Of a stretch of 64,000 nt of DNA, positions 26,501 through 38,500 are shown in pieces. Each line of letters starts with the position of its first letter. The first letter of the stretch is position 1. The stretch is from assembly GCA_036874045.1 (NCBI GenBank), contig CM072343.1:12792001-12856000 (forward strand). Reading direction: 5' to 3'. This DNA is from Cymodocea nodosa. Its lineage: Eukaryota; Streptophyta; Magnoliopsida; Alismatales; Cymodoceaceae. Both the position numbers and the translations under genes were made by a program. The notes beneath the pieces are model-generated. The model was not told the DNA's origin, searched no databases, and was given only the letters and a program-made list of their open reading frames with translations.

Positions 26501-29500
26501 AATTATACATGTTTTGTTTCACATTTTCTATTTTGATTTCAAATTTAAAATTTAAATTATACACGTTTTGTTTCACGTTTTCTTATTAAATTATCAATTC
26601 TAGATCTTTTGAAAAATTCATTGCAAAATAAATATTCTCGACTAAATTTTTCATAAATGTAATAATAAGTTGTTACTTTAATACTAACTAAATACGTAAA
26701 TAGAATGTAAATTTGTAACTCAATGTGACTAACTCAATGAGTTCGACATGTGACACAATTCTAATATTTAAATAATAATAATTTTATTACGAATAAAAAA
26801 TTAACTTTTTGAGTTTTAATTCTAACCTAACATGTTACTTTAATATTCGTATATGCAACACAATGCATGTAGTTATATTAACTTAATAAATTAAATATGT
26901 CCAATTCATGTGATATAATATAACATTTATAAAGTTAAAATTTAATACGTGTAAAATGGTAACTCAACAAGTTCTTTCATATAACTCAACGTTTTGTTAT
27001 TAACTCAATGAGTTACTTATGTAACTTTGTAACTTAAATATTGTTAACTCAATGAGTTGTTTACGTGCATAGTAAATGATACAAATATATGAAATTAAAA
27101 TATATCATGCTTTAACATTATAAAAAACACGTTAACGACAAGTTGTATAAAAAATTAGTATAACTCAATGATATGTTATATAACTTAGCATATATTTAAA
27201 TTCAATAAAGACAAATATATAACTTCACAACATTTTTTGTATAAATTGTTGTTTTCAATTTAACTTCTTAAATAACAAAATTAATTGATTAAATATAATT
27301 ATTTAATGTTTTGCACACATCATTAAAACATAATTCTTAATAATCCATGAGTACTACTATAAAGTTAAATAAAAATGATGTAGGTAAATTAGTAGATATC
27401 ACAAAATACAAAAATATGATTAAGTCATTACTATACTTAACAATAAGTAGGTCTGATATTATATTTAGTGTATGTGCATGTGTAAGATTTTGGATTAATC
27501 CTAAGGATTCACACTTGATTATTGTTAAGAAAAGTTTTAGATATCTATAAAGGACTAAAGATTTCAATTTATTTTATTTTAAGGATAGTTCAATAGAATT
27601 AGTATGATATAGTAATGCTGATTTTGTAGAATGTAGATCTGAAAGGAAAAGTATTAATGAAACATGTCAATTATTAATATCATAGTTCAATAATATCATA
27701 GTTCAATAAGAAACAAAATTATGTAACTTTATCATCTACAGAAGTTGAATATGTAGTTACTACATTTTGTTGTTTTCAAATTCTATAGATGAGACAAATT
27801 TATATGATTCTACTCAAATCCTATGTGATAGTAACTTCACCATAAATTTATCTAAGAATCCTGTGTTACATTCTAGAGTCAAACATATAAAAGTCTAATA
27901 TCATTTTCTAAAAGACTATGTAATTAAAGATAATATTAAGTTACATTATGTGTCAACTTTAGTTAAACATATAGAAGTCAAACATCATTTTTTAAGGGAC
28001 AACATAATTAAAGACAATATTAAGTTAGATTATGTGTCAACTTCAGATCAACTAGCTGATTTATTTACCAAACTCTTAAATGAAAATACTTTTTTAAAAA
28101 TTAGGTTGAATCTTGACATTTTCATTTAACTAATGTTTGAATATCTATTTATTCATGATATCATTTAGATATATGTAGATATATATATATATGATTTTTA
28201 AGTGTTTATGATTTTTATGTTATAAATGATTTTGAAAAGAAAAGAAAATCTAAAAGAAAAAGAGAATTCAGATAATTGTACTTTATTGTTATAAGTAGGG
28301 GGAGGAAACATAATTTTAGGAGAAATTTTCTATGTTATCTGAACATTTTGAATAAATATTATGTAATTTAAGATTAACATTTGATTGAAATTGGTATGAA
28401 TTTCTAAAAAGAAATATTAACAATTCTGAAATACTTTAAGTTATATTTATGTTCTGAAAATATGTGAAAAAAGTGTAAAAAGGATGAAACAGTTTTGTAT
28501 CACAAAGTTTAATGTGTTTGAGTGATTAAGTACGAATGGATAATTGACTTGAGAAATGTTTTTTAAAATCTAGCAACTTAAAGTTATCTGATCTGAGATT
28601 GTTAACCCAAAACTCATTACAGAAATACATTAGAAAGTTCTGGTTCACTTACAAAATTGTTATTTAAAATTTTAAAATATAACTATGCAAAAATTCTAGT
28701 ATGTTACTGAACTTAATATGTATTTCTTGTAGTATTTTAAATTTTTATGTAAATGTTTATCTAAAATATAAATTATTTATTTATTAAGTTCAGTTAAATG
28801 GATTATGAATTTTCTGAAAATTGTAGTTAACCTAAACTTATTGAACAAAAGGTGTAGAAATTTCAATTTTCAAATAAAAAATTATTAAATTATAAAGTTT
28901 ATAATCTATTTTTATATATATTTTTTATCTAGGCTTGACAATCCTTTAAGTACATCGTACAAATTTTTTTCATGCATACATGCAGGGAGACCATATATGA
29001 TTAACTGTAATATATGTTATTCTCCTACAAATTGTGTTTTATTCATTTGAAAAGTCATAAGGTCATTATAAATTTTCATTTTGTTCAGTTGAAAATTTGT
29101 ATAGTAAATGTAATCTTTCAAGTTTTTATAATTTGACCATATAAAGTTTTGGTTTCTTATCCTACCCATTTGTTAGAATCTGATAACTTAATTAAAACTC
29201 TTAGAGTTAACCTTTTATTCTGTCAATCGTTCATCTTTTAGTTATAACTTTGTTCTCATTTTCGTTGTCTCCTACCTAAGGCTCTTTAAATCCAAGTCCT
29301 GTAAGATTGCTAAGATGATTAGCAAAGGCTCTTTAAATCCAAGTCCTGTAAGATTGCTAAGATGATTAGCAAAGGTAGAAGACATGGATGAGGAAGATTG
29401 ACAAAAGCATAAAAAAGAGAGTTGAAATTACAAGACATTGAGAGAGATTCATGAATATTATGTGAGGTATTTGTTTCCCACTCATGTTTTACATAGAATT

Positions 29501-32500
29501 CAAAGAGATGTCCAAGATGAAAGGAATTTTTGCTATAAATTTATCAGAAATACGGTAGAATTGAATTTTCGAATTAAGCAAATAGAATTGTCGCCTTTGA
29601 AATTTTGGTCAAGAAATATGCAACCAAATGAGTATGTTGTAAGTAGTTTAGGTACTGCTACGCAACATGAAAATTTTGAAAAGGAAGAAAAAAGAGAAAA
29701 AGATAGTTCTGAACCTGAAAAGAAAAAGAGAATATCAAGAAAAAAAAAAGAAACTTTTTCTTACTAAAGAAGAAACAAAGTTCTTGCAAAAAAGAGTTGA
29801 GAATGTCAAAAACTCTAAATTAGTTATAGTTGCAGGAGTAAGACAACATACCAATTGATAAATCATAAATAGGTACTTTGAAATTCTGTATTACTTTTAC
29901 TCTTAAAGATAGACCTATTTTTGATTGTACGAATTGTAGAAATTTTTAGCAAATTGTTGCTGAGCCTTTTAGCACACCAAGTGGAGAATTTTTGTTTGAT
30001 ATTGATTTGTCAGATACATCTAAGACATTTATGGAAGATCAATAAGATGCTTTGAGTATCTCTAGTGATGACAGTGATCAGGATAATCACTCAATTATAG
30101 TAATAATATATAGAGATGAACAAGATTATTTTAGATGAAATGAGTATGTTTTGTTATGCTTTATTGGTTATATCAACTTAGGCTTATATGCAGTTATCTT
30201 GTCGTAAGATATATATTGCATATTATCTTCAACTGTTTGAAGAGATGAAATAAAAATCATTGCATAGAGAACATGATTCTGAAATATTAGAAACTGATAG
30301 TCTTAATGATCTTTGGAAAAATTTGTCATCAACTATAGGTGTTCAAACAATAATATGCCATTTACTGAGGATATACAGGTTAAGCATTTGCATATACTCT
30401 TGTTGAAGATGAGAATGAAACTGCTGACGTGGTAAAAGAACAAATACATGAAGATATTAATACTACGATAGAATTTTCAAAGGTAAATGAAAATATTTCT
30501 GAGGAACTACATGATGAGGTTAGAAATAAAATTCTTAATCCTGATTAGTCTATAGAAGATGAAAAATTATTATATTTTAGAGATCAGCACAACCTTGTTA
30601 GATATGCTAATTATAAACAATTTGAAATTTTATTTACAAGACTTATTAAGTTTGATGAATTGAATGATATAAAAGAGTTATTTGAATTTCAAAGACTATT
30701 GAAATTCATTCTTAGTCAGCTAAAACATTACAACTTACTAGAAGTTGGAGAAGATATTATTACAAATATAGGAATGGATGACATTAGTTGAACTCCTGAA
30801 TTCATTTTTAAAATTCTAGGTCTGAAGAATGAAGGTTCCAAGGTATCTTAGAGAGCAAATTTGAGTAATCTAAGTTGGAATATTCAATAGTTAACAAAGA
30901 ATACATAAATAAGATCAGAATTGAGATATATGAATGATCGTGCTTGGTTTATGACAAAAATTTTACATGCAAATTTTTTTTAAAGAATTGAGCATGATGT
31001 TGAGGTCAATAGGTGTTGTTTGTATGCAATATTTATAGTACTCAATAGGCTATAGATAAATTGATGAGTTGTATTTTTGCATCGTCTATTCAAAATACAG
31101 AGTAGTTTGTTTTATGCAGATACAATTTATAGATTAGTATCACATCAGATTGATTTATCTAATTGACCTCAGAAAAGGTCTTGGATCATTCTTGATAAAA
31201 GATTTAAGAAAGTTTCAAAGTTATGATATTCCTTTGTAGAATTAATAAGAAGGGTCATCTAAACAAAATTAGAATATAATTCAAACTATTCATAGAGTTG
31301 GTATAGAAATCGACCAAAGAATTTTTGAAACTCTTATAGAAATTTTTAAGAAAACTCAAGATGATTATTAACTTAATGTTTATGATTTTGTGATGTAAAT
31401 GAATGTTTTATTTTGTATGGAACTGCTTGTTTCTTGATATTGTGATTAATTCTAAATGTAAAGTTCTATTTATTATGCTTATTTTGTTGTTATTATTTTA
31501 TTTTTGATTAATGATAAAAATGAAGTGATAAATTTTTAAATTTAAATTAATTAAATATATTTTGTTATCATAAAAAAGAGAGAGATTGTTAAAGCTTATG
31601 TTTTGATGATGATGATGTTAGGTTGTTTAATTAGTAAAATTAGTTGTCTGATTTAATTAGTTGAATGATTAGAAAAATATAAGTCTTAAAGATAGAATTA
31701 TAGAAAGATTGAAGTTTGGATAGTAAATTAGTTTATCCGAGTAAGACAGAAAGACAGAAAGTTATTTAAGTGTTAAGAAATCATAGAATTACGCGTTTGT
31801 ATATTATAGAAGTTGTAGACTTAAGTTTAAAATCACATAGAGTTAAGGAAAGTTATGTGTTAACTTTATATATTCACGTAAGAAATTAAATGTTAAAAGT
31901 AAATACGACATGTGAGATATGTGACAAAAAGTCATTGAGTTAAGTTTAATATTTGTAGACTTATGAGAAACACGTAAGTAATTTATATTTCACATGAGAT
32001 GTAGAAAAATTAATATTTGTGCACATGAGGAACTTAACGGTTTATGTGAGATCTCTTAAAAAGTCATAGAGTTAATATTAACTTATTGAGATTCGTGTGT
32101 AATAATTTATAACTTAATGAAGTGTTAAGTGCTGAAAAAGTCCAACACATCTATTAATCTACCATATTTGTTAAATGTTATTTAATTGTGTTTTGTAAAG
32201 TATATTTTAGATATTTTTCAGGAAACATCTGTATTGAAGATTACATTAGAAAATCAAGATACAATGTGAGATAATTTGAAAGATAGAATGTGAAAATGAA
32301 TGTGGGAAATTCAAAAAGAATGAACTTGAGATTGAAAAATAGGTTTAGGAGTTATATAAACCACGTTATACCAATTTTAAATATAAATCACGTTGTCTAC
32401 TATGAACTATAAACCACGTTGTACTATTATCAATCATGTGCGATTGGTAAATTATGTTATAAATAAATGTATATGTTGACAAGTGATGATCACCTCAAAC

Positions 32501-35500
32501 ACATGCTAATATCAGTATAAGTCAAAGCAAGTACTAGTGCAAAAATCAGAATCGATAGATTGAGAGAAATTAAGAGAGTAGAAGTAGAAGATTTGATGAT
32601 AGGAAGTTACAAAGGAGTTCGAAACTAAAAACCAAAATCAGAAGCTAAAGAATTTTAGGTAGTGTAAAGATTAAAGATATTCGTGAGATAATTGTCTGTC
32701 TTCAGGTTGAGGTGAAATTCTGTAAAGCATAAACTCTATAAATTTATATTGTTGAATAAAAATAAAGTTTTAAGATTGAAAATTGAGTATTTTGTCTCTT
32801 GTATTTTAAATTCCATTGTATTTATGATTTACTTTGTTTTAGCTTTTAAAAGTCACAAGTCACCCCTCTTGTAAAGCTATCTGATCCTATAGTCAAGTTT
32901 ATATTAAAGTTCAAATATAAACTTCTGCCAACATCACGAGACTTTGAAGAAGTTATGTATGTTTTAACATCTATATTTAACTATTTTGCAATATGTTCAT
33001 TTAGTTTCCACCCTCTTCTTCAAGAAGAAACTTACCATTGTCTTTAATCCAATCTATAATAAGATCCTATCACTAGAATTTTTGTATACGAAGGTAATAT
33101 TGATTAGATCTAATTTATTATGGTCATCTCTTTCAATTATATGTTTCATATGAAGTCTTATGTTGTGATGAGTAAAGATTAAATTATTCAATCTTTTAGG
33201 TTCTAATTTATTCCTCTACTTTTTGTGAATTAAATTAAATGTATTCTAATTTCCAATCAAAAGTAATTGTTTAAGAAAGTATTTTGATTACAATATTTCT
33301 TAAATTAAGAGTATTAGTGTCCTGAATAACTTATCATTTAGCTGCAAAAAAAGTTGAGTAGATATTAGTAATTTAATATCAATATTGAAAAAAATGATTA
33401 GATATTTATAATAATTGGTAAAAATAAGTAGTTACCATAAGGAATAGCTCCAAGGTGTCCAAAATCCCTTAAATACTCTTTGAATTTTTTTTATCTCATT
33501 TAAGACCTACACTTGAGTTTTGATATTTAACTTGATCTTATTAATAACAGATTTTAGTGAATTGATCAAATCAGTATGACTATTGAGTTTTTTTCATATT
33601 GAAACTATTGATTTAAATAAAATGCTACATATTAAATTATCAAGCAAACATAATTAATATATATCATCTATCATCAATAATATCAAGAAATGTCTTTGTA
33701 TTTCGTGATACAGAATCATGTGTCACTTCTCATTAAATCTTAAAACTTTGAAAACATTATGCATTTTTTGATATTCTTTGAAAAGGTGTAACCATTCACC
33801 ATTGACATTACTTTCCTACCTATTATGTGTTACTTTTAGAATGCTTGTATCATATCTCTGAGTTGAATGTATTTTAATACAACCTTTTTGTTAAGCATGG
33901 ATTGGAGTGTTATGCACTTTGTGGGGGAAACTAGTAACTCTAGAATGAATTAAATTACTGCCACAAATTTTTGGTGACCTCATATATGTAAGTAAGAAAG
34001 ATTTATATATTGTTGATGATAATTCGTGTTGATTTACGATATTTTCAATTAATTTTGTATTTAAAAAATCCTTCAATATAAGATTAATATAATGTGTTGT
34101 AGGAAAAGTTTATACTTAAGAAAGAGGGTGAATTAAGTATACTATAGATTTTCTAGTATTTTCAGTTTCTTTTTAAATCTAGGTTGTGGAAAATAAAACA
34201 GAGATTAAACTACGTAGACTATTTATAGTAGTTTCCCTTAATTAAGGTATGTCCACTCATTGAGTTTTTATTCAAGTATTCACTATTCTCAGGAGTTTTT
34301 GATTTATTCAAAATCCGATATACTACAGTTTTACTCAAAGCAAAATAAATTTGATAAGACATCGATCTTTCATCAAGTTATTCATTTAACTATACGTATC
34401 CTCGTACAGTTATCGTGCTAACTATACGAACCTTTGTATAGTTATCTGCACAACTTTACAGATCAATAAAGTTGCCTAAAATTCTTCTGAAAGATAATCT
34501 TTCAAAATTTTTTCTATAACATCCCTTGTGGATAGGTTATTTATGTTTTTTAATTTTAACAAGGAAACGCAAAGAGGAATTAACTTAGAATACTCAAAGG
34601 TAATAAAAACTTTCATCTTAAATGTATGACAATCCTTGAATTTTCAGAATTAATCTTTGTTGTTGTTGAGTTCTTTCGGATGTCTTTCAACTTTTGCTCT
34701 CCAATAATCTTTAAATCTTCTGAGAATTTTTTCTAGAGTACTATCGAAAAGAACTACCTCTATCCTTAATTTTTTTCTATTTATATTACATAAGGAACTT
34801 TAAAATAATTACATGTTCTCTAGACAATTAAGATAATTACATACGTTCTCTAGACAATTTTGAAATACGATTTTTAATTTTGACTTTGTCAAATTTATCT
34901 CTAATTGTCATTTGCAACATTTGACCGAGTCTTTAAACATATGGTAGAACATGTGTCATCTGCAAATTAAATTTTCCTACAATAAACTTTGATTAAATAA
35001 AAATATAACAATTAAATAAATCCATCAAAGTCATAACATTACAACCTTTCATAAAGTTATGTTCATAACTTTACGAGCTTTATGTATAGTAGAATATGAC
35101 AAACATCTGTAAACTTATCTTCAACTTTACAGACTCTTATGAGATGACGTGTAAAACATAGTGATTTATTTTTGACAAACTTCATATACTAGTTTTATAA
35201 CTTTGCAAACTCCTCAAAAGATAATCTTACAGAGGTCCATGAAGTTATCTTTATAACTTTACGGATTATCTGTTAGGGATAATGTTCTTATTCATTAATA
35301 TTGATATATTTTGATGAGTGACAAAATGATTTTTAAGTATGCAAAGTGATGAATTTCATAAATAATATCAAGTCTATAATGTTTAAGTATAATTAAAAAT
35401 TTATCTGACTTATGACTCTGGTTTACACTCTAAATTTTATTTAAGTATATAATTTTACAACAACTTGTATAGTTAAGATGATAAATTGATGAACAACCGT

Positions 35501-38500
35501 AAAGTTTTAGAGTTATATAAGTTAAGTCTTAAGTTCGTAAAGATATAACTTTAACGTCATGGACTTTCGTAAACTTATGATATATAGAATTCGTAATGTT
35601 ATTAGGATAACTTGACGGACCTTCGTAAAGTTATTTTCTAAAGGAGTTCGCAAAGTTATAAGTCTAGTATAGGTAGTTTATAAAAAAATATAGAATTATA
35701 TTTTACACGTATCAGCTTGTAGGAGTTCGTAAAGTTAAGGAGATAAATATACGGATGTTCGTAATATTCTGCTTTGCATAAGTTTGTAAAGTTATAGGCA
35801 TAACTCTATAAAGGGTCGTAATGTTAAGACTTTGATGAATGCATTTAAATTGTTATAATTTTATTTAATCAAAAGTTTTGATGCAGAATTATTTATTTTG
35901 CAGATGACACGTGGCATACACAAACATATACATGTTTCACCATATTACAAAAGACTTGGTCAAAATATTTACAAATGATAATTAGAGATTGATTTGACAA
36001 AGTCAAGATTTAAGATTGTGGTTCAAAAAAGTTAACTCTATGAAGTAAGTTTGTTAAGTAAAGTTAAGTCCACGAAGTAGGTTCATTGAGTAAAGTTAAC
36101 TTCACGAAGTAGGTCCATTGAGTTATGGTTAAGTCTACGAAGTAAGTCTGTTGAGTTTTGCTAACTCCACAAACTAGATATGTCTTGACGATCATGTAGT
36201 AAGTGGGTGTAGAAAATTTGGAAGAGAAAGAACGTATTGCAGGATTGTGTGTAAACAGTTATATTTTCTCAATGAAATATAAATTGAGTAAAATCGATGT
36301 TTGTAAGTGAGTTCTCTTTCGATAAAAACTCTAAAGAGAAAATTCTGAGAAGACTTGAAGATACATGAAGAATGAAAGTTGAAAGTCATCAGAAAGAACT
36401 CTAAGACAACAAAACTATTACCTGAAGATTAAGAGTTGTCATATCTATAAGAGGAAAGTTGTATTATGTTTATGCTTTCATAATTAATTTCTCTTTGCAT
36501 TAAATTATTTAATTAAAAAAAAAAACTTATCTATAAGGGATGTTGTGGAAGAAACTTTGAAAGATGTTCTTTCAAAAGAGATTTAGAGGAACTTTATGGG
36601 AGCACATAAAGTTGTGTAGATAACTATACTTAAGTTGGTATAATTAGTACGGTAACTGTACGAATGTTCGTACAGTTAGAAGGAGAACTTGGAAATCAAT
36701 GTCTTGTTAAAGTTGTTTTAGCTTTGAGTAAAGTTTTGAGTGAATCAAAAACTCTTGAGGTTAGTGAATTCTTGAGTAAGGATTTAAGGCGTGGACGTAC
36801 CTTGGTTGAGGGAAACTACTATAAATTGTTTGTGTTTTAATCTCTATTTTATTTCTGCATTACCTAGATTTGAAAAGAGATCAAATACAAAGAAAATTGC
36901 AATATACTTAATTCACCCCTCCTTTTAAGTATAAACCTTTCCTATCATTATCTATATATCATGACTTTACAAAGATCCGTAAAGTTAAGTTCATAACTTT
37001 ATAAGTCAAAGATTTATAACTTATATGTAATTTCATAACTTTACAAATGTTCGTAAAATTATCTTTATAACTTTACGAGTCTCTGTAAAGTTATAACCTA
37101 GAGTTATGAATCAGATAAGTTTACAATTGTCTATAAAGTTAATTTCATAACTTTACAATAGTTCGTAAAGTTAACTACTATAACTTTACAATAATTCGTA
37201 AAATTATGGACTTAGAAAATATCTGAAGTTCATCACTTTATCTTAAATATAAATCATCTTGTCAATCATTAAAACATACACATATTAATAGATAAGAACA
37301 ATATTCCTAACATGTGTTGCAAAATGTGTCTAAAACATAGGATATTTGTCTATTATCTTACTAGTTTTTTTAAAGTGAAAACCATTATTTGTAACTACTT
37401 GTATACTATTTAATTGATAAAGATACTTTTGATCTTTGACATGTTTTGATGTATCGATAGATTTCAAAAAAAAAAGCACATCTACCACAATAAATCATGA
37501 ATTTAATTATTTTCTTTTTAATTGTAGAAGTCCATTCATCACACATGATGGTTATATCATATGCGAGCCATTGTTTTTTCAAATTATCAATGTAATTATT
37601 GAGCTCGCTCTTTGTTGAGTTCAAATATTTGTTTATAATTTCATAATAAATTAGAACTTTTACACTTGATCCTTTTTTGATTATTATATCTATCATATTA
37701 TATGGATATGGTCAATTTTATTAAATTTGTAGGGATGACATTGTAAAACATAAGCTTTGATATAGTGGCTCCAACCTTTTTTCTAGCATATGGTCATATT
37801 ACCCTTTAATTTTTTTTTTTTGCTTTTGCTTGTTATCTTGGGCAAATGCAATATTTGGGCATGCATATCTTTGACTATATGTTTTAAATACGCTTATAAT
37901 TTGCTTTACCTTTGAAGTAGAAAATGTATATGCATCAGATGTATTACTCATTTTAAACTCTATTGCTTGCCGTAAAACAGAGTGAATTTGTTTTTCTTTT
38001 GTCTCTTGTTCTTTCTAAGATTACCCTTCATGGTAATCTTTTTTTGTCTTATTATCTTTCTAGTATATTCATTAAATGAGCAATTCAATAATGGATCTCG
38101 GATCTAATCGATATTGATATATCGAGTATCTGTTGATACAAGGTATTCCAGCGATCCTCACGATGTGAGTATGAGCTGTTGGAATTGGAATAGGTTCGGC
38201 AGTGGATCATAAAATAAGTGCCTAAAAATTAGAGTACTATGAGGATCTGAATTGTTCTCTCTCTCATTATTTTTTTCTTGACTTCATTATTGTTTCTTTA
38301 TAAAATTGTCTTTCTTCTCTACTTACAGTATCAAGTGGGCAGTCAATATCTTCATCGCAATACTCAATAGAGATTTTTTCACTTTGTAAACTTATGCCAC
38401 TATAAGGATATAAAATTCCCTCATTTTCTTGTTGTTAGATACCTTTGAAATGTTCATTCATCTCTCTTTTTCTTACTCTTTTGCTTTTGTATTTTTAAGT

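Larger units (their letters stand above)
22211..32891 (+). mobile_element. SIRE-like Copia retrotransposon with extra 3' ORF, decayed
   Basis: The 10.7-kb element has LTRs at 22211-23564 and 31587-32891, a tRNA-Met-type primer site, gag, partial integrase, RT, RNase H and an extra ORF after pol. That is the SIRE/Maximus layout. It lacks the protease and integrase core, and it carries a minus-strand solo LTR between RT and RNase H (about 25944-27345). The flanks tttga and gtcaa do not match, so no target duplication can be shown. It seems to interrupt the hAT transposon. Confidence 0.9.

Noticed and set aside
22206..32896. Target-site duplication for the 22211 element
   Set aside because: The flanks tttga and gtcaa do not match, so no duplication is claimed.
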